Shown here: positions 53,101-63,382 of the stretch, one piece after another
Numbering within the stretch: position 1 is the stretch's first letter
Layout of the letters: the number at the start of each line of letters is the position of its first letter
NCBI RefSeq assembly: GCF_950295315.1
Contig: NC_080164.1
Coordinates: 109,388,447-109,452,446 of the forward strand
Direction of reading: 5' to 3'
DNA from: Erinaceus europaeus
Taxonomy: Eukaryota > Chordata > Mammalia > Eulipotyphla > Erinaceidae
DNA: 64,000 bases
Program-made: the position numbers and the translations under genes
Notes under the pieces: model-generated
Database searches by the model: none
What the model saw: the letters and a program-made list of their open reading frames with translations, nothing else
Told to the model about the DNA's origin: nothing

Positions 53101-53103
<3 letters not shown>

Positions 53104-53244
53104 GAGAAGGTAGACAAAAAGACACCTGCAGCCCTGCTTCACTAGCAAAACTTTCCCTCTGTAGCTGGGGACTAGGGACTCACAACCTTGTCCTTGTACA
53201 TTGTAACTTGTGCACTCAACCAGGTGCACCACTACCCAGCCCCT
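53101..53244 (-). mobile_element. S2 SINE, partial
   Basis: ACACCTGCAGCCCTGCTTCA, linker variant 'ccctctgtagctgggg', head complement 'accactacccagcccc'. The tail and centre are replaced by the CA array. Confidence 0.8.
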
Positions 53245-53364
53245 TAAAATATGTTCTTAGTTGGATATTATGGTGACAAGCCATTCCAGCTTGCTAAAAT
53301 GACTACATTTTTAATTTTCATTGAAATTCTGTAACAGTCACTTTGAATATCAGCACTAAGTTTA

Positions 53365-54345
53365 AAAAAACAACATGATGGGCCTAGATATAGATTCCTA
53401 TTTCCGTTGTCACTGGTCATCTTCATCAGGAACGACACAATAGACCCCTTTGTGGGCCCCCACAGGACCTTACTCTCAATGTGGATCAACAATGGTAGAG
53501 AATGTTCCATCCTCCGAAGGGAGGCTGGATAACATACTTTATCTACCGCCTGAGGAAGATGGGTCCTGAAATTGGGGCAGCTTGGAACATTTCTACTTAA
53601 GACCACAAAATGTAAGCTCAGACCTACAGGGATGCATAGGCTCCCAAGCTGAATATGGGCCTCAAATCAAATTGATGGGGTCTACAGTCAACAATATTTA
53701 TACACCTTTCCCATATTTGGGAGCTACTCTTCCCTGATCCAGCTTTCTAGTCCTTTTTCCAACCATGACATCATCTCCCCAGACAATATTTTGGGTCCAC
53801 CTGCATATCAGAGGTCAGGCTCAGGAAAAAACTTGTATAGTCATAGGCCCTTTGAAATACAACTAAAATAGACCTACTAGCTATTTCCAAAAAGGAGACC
53901 CCAAATCTTCATCTGCAGTATTCCAGCCTTTAGGTTCATGATTAGTCAACAATTTGTTTACCTTTATATGTTAACTCTTTTTTCAGCCACCAGGTTCCAG
54001 ATATCACCATGATGCCAACTGGACCTTCCTAGGCAGACAACCTACCAATGTGTCCTGGAGCCCTGCTGCCCCATTAGGGAAAAGAGAGACATGCTGGGAG
54101 TGTGGATCGACCTGCCAACACCCATGTTCAGCAAGGAAGCAATTACAGAAGCCAGACCTTCTACCTCCTGCACTCCATAATGACCCTGGGTCCATACTCC
54201 CAGAGGGTTAAATACGAAAACTATCAGGAGAGAGGATGGGATATAGAGTTCTGGTGGTGGGAACTGTGTGGAGTTGTACCTCTCTTATCCTATGGTTTCT
54301 GTCAGTGTTTCCTTTTTATAAATGAAAATAATAATAAAAAAATCA
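53365..54345 (+). repeat. R repeat, copy 10, longest copy
   Basis: About 980 bp: ACATGATGGGCCTAGATATA, CTGGTCATCTTCATCAGGAA, 'gcagcttggaacatttcta', CCCATATTTGGGAGCTACTC, AAGCAATTACAGAAGCCAGA, 'gttctggtggtgggaactg', and the usual TTTTTATAAATGAAAATAAT end. A good consensus source. No ORF longer than about 110 codons, so it looks non-autonomous or entirely UTR/LTR-derived. Confidence 0.85.
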
Positions 54346-54484
54346 TGTCTGTTCTGCTCACAAAAATCAGTGTAGCACTGATGTAAAAACATCACAAAAA
54401 AAATTCTGATAGAAATTCAAAGAAAATGTTAAAAATGGGACCTGGACATCCAACACATGGTATAAATAAATAAATAAATAAATA

Positions 54485-54690
54485 AATAAGGTGGCAGTGG
54501 CAATAAATCTTGTAGAACATAGGTGCAGTGATCCAGGTTCTAACCTCTGGTCCCCACTTGCAGGGGGAAGCTTTATGAATGGTGAAGCAGGGTTGCAGGT
54601 ATCTCTTTGTCTCTCTCCCTCTCTTTCTCCCCTTCTCTACTGATTTATCTCTGCTTCTATCCTGGTGAAACATAAGCTAGAGTGATGCTC
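54485..54690 (+). mobile_element. S2 SINE, diverged
   Basis: An (AAAT)n run (54463-54489) precedes 'ggtggcagtggcaataaatc', 'ggttctaacctctggtcccc' and a CT-rich end. Confidence 0.75.
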
Positions 54691-54699
54691 CCATCCACT

Positions 54700-55275
54700 C
54701 TCCCCCATGTACATTTCATTCATAAATAAGTAGACAAATAGACAAATATGTTTAAGTAAAAGAAAGATGTAATTACATATCAGTGTATCTTCCTATGAAA
54801 TGCTGAAGTTATTATAGAAATCTGAAAGCCCTGTAAATATTAATCTCAGTTTACAGTGATAGTTAAATGAGAAACATCATACTTTCCATAAAGTATAATC
54901 TCAAATTCATAGACCAAATCTGATCTGAAGGAAATTAGTCAAATGATGTATTGCATAGCACATCTTGCAATGAATCTTTTCTATAAAAAAAAAAAAATAG
55001 TTGATCTAAGTTTAAACATTTATAGCAAGAAGCTACACAACTTCTCAAACTAAAAATAAAACTCAAACCCATCTCTAAAGAGCAATGCTATCAAAATGAT
55101 TGAAATGGCCCTTGAGACAAAATAAATGCATGCATGAAGAATAAATAATACTAGCTACCAGATGATAGCTGTTTTTCAAACAAGAGAATGAGACTGAGAG
55201 ACAGGGAGGCAGTTAATATGAAAACAGGAAGCATAGAAGGAAAATGACACTAAGAATGAGTAGAAGAAAGCTTCT
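54700..55275. other. No recognisable feature
   Basis: AT-rich, no repeat family identified. Confidence 0.4.
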
Positions 55276-55277
55276 GG

Positions 55278-55422
55278 AAGGGACTGAGTGGCGGTGCACC
55301 TGGTTGAGCGAACATGTTACAATGCACAAGGACCCAGCTTCAAGCCCTGGGGCCCCACCTGTGTCTCTCTGTCTATCTCTCTATCTCCCTTTCACTCTCG
55401 ATTTCTGACTGTCTCTATCAAA

Positions 55423-55467
<45 letters not shown>
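55278..55467 (+). mobile_element. S2 SINE with (AG)n tail
   Basis: GGGACTGAGTGGCGGTGCAC head. The linker is deleted from CCCCACCTG to TGTCTCTCTG. ATCAAATAAAAG, then (AG)n at 55427-55466. Confidence 0.83.
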
Positions 55468-55468
<1 letters not shown>

Positions 55469-55499
55469 ACTTGGATAGCTGGTGTAATATAGACTTATC

Positions 55500-56330
55500 C
55501 CATTTCCTTCCCCCACCCCTCTCCACCATGCTCAAAGTCAGGGTCCTTGAAGTCCATGAAAAGTCCAGGTTCAACCTAAAAAATCCTAAAAAGGTTCAAC
55601 CTCAAAATCTAAAAACATGAAGGACCTAAAAACCTGGACCAGCAAAATCTGAACCCTTCCTTAATAGAGAAGTGAATCCTAGGAAAAGGAGAAGTTAATT
55701 AGCATTCAACTAATAGGCACTAACTTGAGAGCTCCCAGTTGAGCACTTTGAAAGAGTAAGCTTTCAACTCATTTAAGTAAGCTGGGAGTTGAGCACCAGT
55801 TGAGTGCCTTCACAGCATGCTGAGTACTGATTGAGCTATTTTGAAACCCATTCAGCACTTTCCTGGATGAATTCTTAGCCAAATTTCCATACCCCCGACC
55901 CTCCCTCTGCCTATATAGCTGTTAATCAAGAGGTGCCTTCCCTGTATGAAATTCTTTTGCCAATTAGAATGGAATTTTTTGGCCTTTCATCTTTTTATGC
56001 TTCAAGAGAATTAAGAAATAATAATCATTAGGGAACATATGTCAGGTTGAAGTGCCTTTCTTTTAGAGGCAGATCAGTGAAGCCAATTCTATCCCTCAAG
56101 GACTCAAGCTAAATTTTGGAAATTGGTGTCCAAGCTGGGAACTGAGCAGCTGTGCCCAAACTGAAGTGAGGACCACAAAGGGGGTTTAAGTAGTTTCTGC
56201 CTTCAGGTGTTTGAAATCGGCCGGGACCAGAGTGACACCTTACTCTTCAACTATGTCAAGGGTGTCACAGGGGAAAGGGGGAGCAGGGGCATGATCCCAC
56301 AAATGAAATTAATTAACTAAGTAAAAAGAT
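55500..56330 (+). mobile_element. Possible old LTR and adjacent retroviral leader (tentative)
   Basis: Not a SINE, L1 or R sequence. Features suggestive of an LTR are the repeated motif AGTTGAGCAC/CAGTTGAG (55735-55810), a TATA-like CTATATAGC at 55911-55919, and TTGGTGTCCAAGCTGGGAAC near 56122-56141, which loosely resembles a tRNA primer-binding site. I cannot define termini or a TSD, and no viral gene is recognisable. It may equally be unique DNA. Confidence 0.3.
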
Positions 56331-56930
56331 TTCATGATGTCAGGAAATCAGTGTGACTGTTCTAGTTGCTACATGCAGAATCAAAGAAATCATCAGGTAT
56401 ATACTGATTATCAATTGAATGTAAGTACCCTGTCAAATACTGATGTGAAAAAGTACTTACCCCATGACTCAAGAGGTTGGCATCATACTTAGGAGATATC
56501 ATACAATGGCTTGACTTATAATTTGATGAAATAGTAATTCCCTTTTCACATTAAACCTACTATTCTAACATATCCTGTGCAAGGAATGGAGAATTGTTAG
56601 AGAAGTCAGAGTGAAGCTACCATCTTCCTGTGGACATCCCTGGAGGTTAAAAAGTTACCACGGGTCTGGTTCTGTGAAGAGGTTCTATGCCCAAACTTTC
56701 TGACTCAAGGAGTAGTAGAAACCATAGTGACCTGAGACAGGATTTTCATCAAAGAAATACTAAGAACAGCAGATTATGATGCCCAACCTCAAGTTTCCAG
56801 AAGAATGGTTTGTGGGAGTAGATTGAAAAATGAGAGAAAATAAAATAACCTTGCCTGGTTGCTCTATATAGGGGTAACACAGTTATAGAATCTGTAGTTT
56901 GCTTGTTTTTGTTTTTATTTATTAATTTAT
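56331..56930. other. Unassigned, no coding signal
   Basis: No known repeat landmarks. It could be the internal remnant of the putative LTR element to the left, but nothing shows this. Confidence 0.35.
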
Positions 56931-56934
56931 TTAT

Positions 56935-57212
56935 ATTTTGTTTTTGCCTTCAGGGTTATCACTGGTACAGTAGTATAAATCCACTGTGCTTGGTGACCAT
57001 TTTTCCCATTTTATTGGATAGTATGAAGAGAAACTGAGTTGGGGGGGGAGAAGAAAGAGAGGGGGAGAGAAAGAAAGACACCTGCAGAGCTTCTTCACCA
57101 CTTGTGAAGCTTCTCCCCTGCATGTGTGGAGCAGGGGCTCAAACCTGGATCCTTGTGCAGGTCCTTTTAGTACTATATGCACTTACCTGGATACACTGTC
57201 ACCCAGCCCCCC
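56935..57212 (-). mobile_element. S1-related SINE
   Basis: 'gccttcagggttatcactgg', G tract in the centre (57041-57048), head complement ending 'gtcacccagcccc' plus a C run. Confidence 0.87.
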
Positions 57213-57310
57213 CCCCCCAGAATTCCTTATATAGTGTTTAACTTTCTCTTTTCGTAAGCAAGGTAACAAATCGCACCCTGTCTTTGCCTCCGTCTCTCTC
57301 TCTCTTACAC

Positions 57311-57316
<6 letters not shown>

Positions 57317-57362
<46 letters not shown>
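57317..57362. repeat. (AG)n microsatellite
   Basis: Uninterrupted GAGA run of about 23 units. Confidence 0.97.
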
Positions 57363-57366
<4 letters not shown>

Positions 57367-57850
57367 CCCCTCACTCCCTTCTGTAAGAGCCTGTCACAAA
57401 GACATTCAGGTACTGATGATCCTTCAGAACCCATCTGCTAAGGCAGGTCAGACTAGGAGCAGATCACATGGCCATTCACATGAGTAATGCTTAATGTTGT
57501 GATCTCTACGATTTGCAAGAGTGAAGCCACTGAATCGTGGTGACTCACTCTTCCAGAAGTCACACAGATTTCCACTGCAAGGGCCTTTGATAGTATTGGG
57601 GGGGGGGTACATGATATCACTCTTTCCCTCCCACCATCACATTACTCGGTGTACATTCTGACTCTCGGGCTGAGAGTGAATGTTTTTCTTTGAGACATGA
57701 AGCTGCCATCATCTCAGGCTGGTGAGCACCTGACTAAATTTGCTTTTCCTTGCATCTTCACTAGCCTGCTGCTTAACTGGCTTTTGGAGCAGCAGACACC
57801 TGACTTCAGCATCTGGTGCTGTTCTCATGAATACACAGTGTATGCCATTT
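57363..57850. other. Non-repetitive stretch with a G tract
   Basis: G-run at 57599-57607. No coding signal despite balanced composition. Confidence 0.4.
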
Positions 57851-57856
57851 CTATGG

Positions 57857-58004
57857 GGCCAGGCAATGGTGCACCTGGTTAAGTGCACACACTACAATGC
57901 AGAAGGACCCAGGTTCAGTCCCCCACCTGCAGGAGGAAAGCTTCACCAGTGGTGGAACAGGGCTGCAGATGTCTCTCTGTCTCATTCTAATAAATAAATT
58001 ATAT

Positions 58005-58038
<34 letters not shown>
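57857..58038 (+). mobile_element. S2 SINE with (TA)n tail
   Basis: GGGGCCAGGCAATGGTGCAC head, AGGTTCAGTCCC B box, linker. The CT part is shortened, then AATAAATTATATATAAAT passes into (TA)n (58014-58038). Confidence 0.87.
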
Positions 58039-58044
<6 letters not shown>

Positions 58045-58920
58045 ATACCAGGACTCAGCCTTTGCAGCCCTTGGAGTAGTTCTCTCAAAACAATATTAGG
58101 TCTGTTACTAGGTTCAAGTCCCTCCTTGGTCTGATTATTTACAGTACAACAAGCCTAAGGCTTTTTTGTTTGTTTTTCAGTTAGCGATCATTTGGTAGTC
58201 TGGTTATTTTAATATATCATGCCATTCTCCTGTGGCTATCTGTTTCTAGCCATTGTAGTAGTTTGTTTGCTTTTGAAATGAGATGGATAAAGATAACACA
58301 AGTCTGGAATTAGATACCGGGACAAAGAAATGGCATGCCAGAGGTATTACTATGAATCCCCACCTGGGCAAACTGTGCACCTTTCTGAATCACACCTCTA
58401 TCTATACTAGTTACACTAGCATGAAAAAAGAAAAAAAAAAAAAAAAACACTAAAAGGGACCAGAATAAGATATCTTTAAGTGTGGTACTCGGACATAAGG
58501 ATTTTATTTTTAGAGGTGACTGAGGAATAGAAAATGCAGGAGAAATGAGCTGAGTGAGGCTGGCAAGACAGATAGACTGGGGACATAAGAAAAAGTGCTA
58601 TATTCAATACAGAAAACCACCAGGAAATCATGGGGAAGGTCAAAAGTAAAGTCTGTGCATGTCTGCATGGCCTGTTTAAACACCTCATCCTCTGCTTTCT
58701 TTGGACCCTTTCTACGACCTCAGCAGAAAAGGGAAGCGGCTCCAGGCAGAAGCAGGTCTTGCTCCCACTAAACAGCCTGTTTTCAGAATTCCTCCAAACA
58801 CAAGGTGGAAGAACAGACACAAAAAGTGATTGCAGGAGCTCAGAAAGCTGGAGAAGTTGAATAAGCAGAGACTCCAGTACATGACACATCCTTATTCCAT
58901 GTTGTCATACTCAGGTTGAT
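58039..58920. other. About 880 bp without recognised repeats
   Basis: An A tract at 58432-58446. The overlapping frames at 58476-58889 (minus) and 58630-58860 (plus) have no domain or codon bias that I can defend. Confidence 0.45.
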
Positions 58921-58923
58921 TTT

Positions 58924-59272
58924 CTTTTTCTTCTTCTTCTTCTTCTTCTTCTTCTTCTTCTTCTTCTTCTTCTTCTTCTTCTTTTTCTTTTTTTTTTTTT
59001 TTTGCCTCCAGTGTTATTGCTGGGGCTTGATGCCTGCACTCTGAATCTACTGCCTTTGGAAGCCTTTTTCTTTTTTTTATTATTGGATAGGATGGAGGAG
59101 AGAAATTGAGAGAGGAGTGGAAGACAGAGTGGGGGAGAGAAAGATAGACACCTGCAGACCTGCTTCACAGTTTGTGAGGCAACCCCCCTACAGGCGGGCT
59201 GGAACCATGGAACCAGGATTCTTACGCTTCATACTATATGTGCTTAACCCAGTGTGCTACCTCCCAGCCTCC
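58924..59272 (-). mobile_element. S1-related SINE with (CTT)n tail
   Basis: The tail has become a TTC array (58926-58983). Then 'gcctccagtgttattgctgg', AG-rich centre, and a shortened head ending 'ctacctcccagcctcc'. Confidence 0.88.
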
Positions 59273-59279
59273 TCTGTTT

Positions 59280-59545
59280 TCTTCCTTTTCTTTTTTTTTT
59301 TCTTTTTCTTTTTCTTTTTTTTTCCTTTCTTTTTTATCTGCCTTTAATTTTTCACTGTGAATCGACCTCTCCTGGCAGATATTTTTCCCTTTTTTATTCA
59401 ACAGGGCAAAAAGAAATAGAGAGAGAGAAAGATAGACACTTACAGACATGCTTCACCGACAGTGAAGTGTGTCTCCAGTAGATGGGAAGTCGGGGGCTCA
59501 AACCTGGGTCCCTGTGCTTAGTACTAGGTGTGCTTAATCAGGCTT
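59280..59545 (-). mobile_element. S1 SINE, diverged
   Basis: T/C tail, CACTGTGAATCGACCTCTCC, AG-rich centre, head ending 'tgcttaatcaggct'. Tandem to and in the same orientation as the previous copy. Confidence 0.78.
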
Positions 59546-59549
59546 TCTG

Positions 59550-59890
59550 AAGTAGGCAAGTAGGCATTTGAAGAAAACTCAAGCCTCTTCCCACAAGCTA
59601 TCCCTGACCCTACATGAACCTTATAGCAAACAAGAAGACAAACATCCATCTGACAAAGTAGTCAAGTGGCTCTCTTGCTCCTTCCTAATTTGTTTTCCTA
59701 AATGAAGAGGTCTTTTTAATCCTTGCACCTCTCTCTGAATTCTTTCTGATGCTAATAATGGACACAAAGGATGCAGTTTTCACTAGCATATGCATCCAAA
59801 AATCAGACTTAGAAAGGCAACCTCATTACTCTGCAGATAAAATAAAGGGCCATTATTAGTGTGCTTGTTGATTTCTCCTGTTAGTCTCTC
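59550..59890. other. No recognisable feature
   Basis: Non-repetitive by eye. Confidence 0.4.
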
Positions 59891-59892
59891 CC

Positions 59893-60172
59893 TCTCTTTA
59901 AAATTTATTGGGGGAATTAGTGGTTTACAGTCCGCAGTAAAATATAGCAGTTGGTACATGTGTAACATTTCTCAATTTTCCACATAACACTCTAACCCCA
60001 CACCTAGGTCCTCCTCCACCATCATGTTCCAGGACCTGAACACCCCCCTACCCCCAGAGTCCTTTACTTTTCTACAATACACCAAACCCAGTCCAATTTC
60101 TGCTTTGTATTTTCCATTCTGTTCTTATTTTTTCAACTTCTGTCTCTGAGTGAGATCATCCCACATAATAAA
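59893..60172 (-). mobile_element. L1 3'-end fragment
   Basis: 'tttattgggggaattagtgg', 'ggtacatgtgtaacatttc', CTAGGTCCTCCTCCACCATC, 'tctgagtgagatcatccca'. A near relative of the 16.1 and 61.6 kb pieces (a middle-aged L1 subfamily). Confidence 0.88.
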
Positions 60173-60174
60173 AC

Positions 60175-60366
60175 AATTATTGTCTTTATTTATTTAATAG
60201 AGACAGCCAGATACCGAAAAGGAAGGGGGAAATAGATAAGGAGAGAGACAGAGAGACACCTGTAGTCTTGCTTCACCACTAGTGAAGCTTTTCTGCTGCA
60301 GGTGGGGACTGGGGTCTCAAATCCCATCTTTGTGCATTGTAACCAGATAAGCCACCACCCAGCCCC
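60175..60366 (-). mobile_element. S2 SINE
   Basis: 'tatttaatagagacagccag', CTGCAGGTGGGGACTGGGGT, 'agccaccacccagcccc'. Confidence 0.88.
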
Positions 60367-60467
60367 TTTCCTGTCATTCTAAGAATTATCTCTTGGAGTG
60401 AAAACCAAGCAGATTATGTTCCAAGAGCATTGGCATGTGAACAGTTTTGTATTTTTTTAAAATACTT

Positions 60468-60606
60468 TACTTATTTATTTGTGAGAAAGATAGGAGGAGA
60501 GAGAGAAAGAACCAGACATTTATTTGGTACATGTGCTTCCAGAGATTGAACTCAGGATCTCATGCTTGAGAGTCCAATGCTTTATCCACCGCACCACCTC
60601 CCAGAC
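60468..60606 (-). mobile_element. S3 SINE
   Basis: 'tacttatttatttgtgagaa', AGAGAGAAAGAACCAGACAT, TTTATCCACCGCACCACCTC. Confidence 0.87.
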
Positions 60607-60747
60607 CACTTGCATTGTTTGGAGGTTCCCAGGGTAATCCTAACTCAGGCAGATATAGCTATATAATTTTGTGTCTAAAGAACAGGAAAGATTGAGACAC
60701 AGTGATCTGTTTGCTTAAAGGGACTGGCTATAAGAAAATATACCGGG

Positions 60748-61047
60748 GTCCAGGAGTTAGCACACCCAGTTAAGTGCACATCTCACCATGCACAAGGACC
60801 CAGGTCCCAGCCTCAGCCCCATACTTTCAGGAGGGAAGATTCATGAGTGGTGAAGCAGGTCTGCATGTATATCTCTGTCTCACTCCCTCTCTATCCTCCC
60901 CCCTCAATTTCTCTCTGTCCTGTCAAATAAAAATTGAAAGAAAAAAAAGTGGAAAAAGTGGCTGCTGGGAGTGGTGGATTCATAGTGCTGGCACCAACCC
61001 CAGCAATAAAAAGGCAGACTGGTGGCAATAAAAAGAAAGAGAGAAAG
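60748..61047 (+). mobile_element. S1-related SINE, split by a solo LTR
   Basis: 'gtccaggagttagcacaccc' head through GGTGGATTCATAGTGCTGGC and a duplicated 'ggcaataaaaag' end. The AG-rich tail is interrupted by the LTR and continues as GGAGGGAGGGAAGGAAGG at 61520-61556. Confidence 0.83.
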
Positions 61048-61513
61048 TGTTGGGCAGTATGCCAGCTCCCCCTGGCTTCTGCTTAATCAAGCACCGGTAT
61101 TGGTATTCCTGTATAGGGGTTGGTTTGATCCCATTCAAAGTGGTCTATTTACATGGTTTGATCCCATTCAAAGCAGTCTATTTACATAAATCACTTTTAC
61201 ATAAAGCACCACCCTCCCTCAAGGGTATTAGTGGTTCAGTGATAGAATTCTTGCCTGCTCCGCCCCCTCTCCTTGTCATACCCTGATTTTCACCAGTCAC
61301 TTTTCTCTCCACCCTCTCTGCGTCGCATCCTGTTCCCACCCTACTGGGCTAGTATATTTATAAGGACAAGATTGTTTGTAGTAGTTGAGTTTAGCTTAGC
61401 TTGGTATAGATTGCGCTGCGTCCTGCATGAATAAAGAGATACTGCCTACAACCCAGCCATGAGTCCCGGGTCGTCTGTTACCCGCCCATGAAGCCAGCCC
61501 GGCGAAAACAACA
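61048..61513 (+). mobile_element. Solo LTR of an endogenous retrovirus (466 bp), intact termini
   Basis: Starts TGTTGGGCAG and ends GAAAACAACA, so the ends are inverted (TGTTG/CAACA). A perfect 6 bp TSD AGAAAG lies at 61042-61047 and 61514-61519. U3 contains a 33 bp tandem duplication (61122-61154 and 61155-61187, two mismatches), a candidate enhancer repeat. TATATTTATAA (61353-61363) precedes AATAAA (61430-61435) by about 70 bp, a plausible TATA to poly(A) spacing. CTATTTACATAA links it to the 35.0 and 40.8 kb LTRs. No viral coding sequence. Confidence 0.92.
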
Positions 61514-61557
61514 AGAAAGAAGGAGAAGGAGGGAGGGAAGGAAGGAAGGTAGGAAGG

Positions 61558-61765
61558 ATGAGCTTGGACTGGAGTTTGTGTACTACACCAGAGTAAAGGA
61601 CTCTGGGGTGGGGAAGGGGAATGTTCTCATCCTGGAACATGATGGTGGAAGAGGACCCAGGTAGGGGGATTAGAGTGTTATATGGAAAACTGAGAAATGT
61701 TACACATGTACCAATTACTATATTTTACTGTCAGCTATAAACCATTAATCCCCCAGTAAAGAAAA
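61558..61765 (+). mobile_element. L1 3'-end fragment
   Basis: GAGCTTGGACTGGAGTTTGT, GACTCTGGGGTGGGGAAGG, 'tcccccagtaaagaaa'. It joins the SINE tail at its 5' side. Confidence 0.88.
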
Positions 61766-61769
61766 ACAC

Positions 61770-62065
61770 ATATATTTGGATATTTGGGAGTTGACAAATA
61801 CTCATTCTCAAGGGTATATGGTCACCTTTAAACCTTACTAAAAATTACACCAAACAGGAAAAATATTACTGAGCAAAGTTACCTTAAGGTTTTAGAAGGG
61901 TTTGTTCCCATTATCAATTATTTCTAAAGCAGTGACACCAGTCAGATGCTCATGTGACTAGAACACTTTACTCTCAATGACTTGTTCTAGCCCCCAAGCC
62001 TCAGTCTGACATTACAACAGTAATTGGGATTCTTCTCAGACTGCACACCCCTAAATGAATTCGGT
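61770..62065. other. No recognisable feature
   Basis: AT-rich spacer. Confidence 0.35.
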
Positions 62066-62071
62066 ACTAAC

Positions 62072-62235
62072 TCAGGGTCAAGTGATGGCATACCTGCTTG
62101 ATCACAAGTTACAATGTGCAAAGACCCAGGTTTGAGCTCCTTGGTCCCCATCTGCAGGAGTAAAGCTTTGCAATTGGTGAAGCAGGGCTGCAGGTCGCTC
62201 TCTGTCTTTATCCAATAAATAAAAAGTAATGATAA
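62072..62235 (+). mobile_element. S2 SINE
   Basis: 'cagggtcaagtgatggcata' head, GACCCAGGTTTGAGC, linker, shortened CT part, CCAATAAATAAAAAGTAATG tail. Confidence 0.83.
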
Positions 62236-62259
62236 AAAAGTTTCTAAAAAATAGTTGGC

Positions 62260-62608
62260 GGGAGTCGGGCGGTGGTGCAGTGGGTTAAGCGCACGTGGCG
62301 CAAAGCACAGGGACCGGCGTAAGAATCCCGGTTCGAGCCCCGGCTCCCCACCTGCAGGGGCGTCGCTTCACAGGCGGTGAAGCAGGTCTGCAGGTGTCTA
62401 TCTTTCTCTCCCCCTCTCTCTCTGTCTTCCCCTCCTCTCTCCATTTCTCTCTGTCCTATCCAACAACAAAGCAACGTCAGCAATGGCAATAATAACCGCA
62501 GCGAAGCTGCAACAACTAGGGCAACAAAGAGGGGAAAAAAATGGCCTCCAGGAGCGGTGGATTCATGGTGCAGGCACTGAGCCCAGCAATAACCCTGGAG
62601 GAAAAAAA
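62260..62608 (+). mobile_element. S1 SINE, near-consensus copy
   Basis: CGGGCGGTGGTGCAGTGGGT head with CpGs still present (GCGCACGTGGCGCAAAGC), B box GGTTCGAGCCCC, complete 3' domain (GGAGCGGTGGATTCATGGTG). TSD AAAAATAGTTGGC on both sides (62246-62259 and 62609-62621). CpG retention and the clean TSD suggest recent insertion. Confidence 0.95.
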
Positions 62609-62624
62609 AAAAATAGTTGGCATG

Positions 62625-63380
62625 AATTCCCCCTACCCCCACCTTTATTGTCTATTTAGGGAGGCAATTTAGCATATCACACTTGGTAAGAATGATCTAG
62701 AGTTGGCTTGCTGTGTGACCTGGGGCTAGTTTCATATTTTGTCTCTTGTTTTCTTTTTATGTTAAATGATGCCAAACACTGCATCTACTGATAGCTATGG
62801 TATAATGATTAAATGAGTTATATGTTAAAAAAAAAAAAAAAGAAAGAAAGAACTGTGCTTTGGGCAGTGCCTGCCCAGACAACAGAAATTCAAAAAAAAA
62901 AAAAAAATGCTACTTATTATCCTTGGCAACTCTTTTCTGATATTCAAAACCAACTATTTCTCTGACAGCAATTAGTTTTGCATTAGTGGCATGTGTATTC
63001 AGCTACCTATTTTATGCTAAAAAAAAATCTTTAGATTGTTGCATAAATTTAAGAGTTCAGGACTGGAAGACCAGGTCCTTGAGAAGGTGCACTTTGAAAG
63101 GCATGAGTCCCAGTATCACCTGGGCATCACCATAGGGCCACAGGATATTGTGGAGCTGTGGAGTCTCTTCACTGTCTCACAATCTATTTTAATGAAGAAA
63201 CAGCCTGAAGCAGTTAACTGCACACACACTAGGTCCCTCCCCCTCCTCCTCCACTTCCTCCTCCCCCTTTGCCTCCTCTTCCTCTTCTTATTCCCCACAC
63301 ACACATACAAACACACACCTAAACAAATGCTGAAAAGCAAAACCAAAGCCTCCTCCAACAAGTAAAAAAATGCATTCACC
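62625..63380. other. No recognisable feature
   Basis: Poly(A) tracts at 62827-62841 and 62893-62907. A TCCTCC-rich patch at 63238-63290. No coding signal. Confidence 0.4.
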
Positions 63381-63382
63381 CA

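Noticed and set aside
55500..56900. Endogenous retrovirus internal coding region
   Set aside because: No gag, protease, polymerase or envelope motif visible in any frame. Only weak LTR-like signals.
58476..58889. 137-codon minus-strand ORF as a coding exon
   Set aside because: No domain and no splice-site or conservation evidence available. An equally long frame overlaps on the other strand.
58911..59168. Arg/Lys-rich 85-codon ORF
   Set aside because: It reads through the (CTT)n SINE tail. No protein domain.
62260..62360. Functional tRNA gene (A and B boxes present)
   Set aside because: The boxes belong to SINE heads. The sequence does not close an acceptor stem or present an anticodon arm that I can support.
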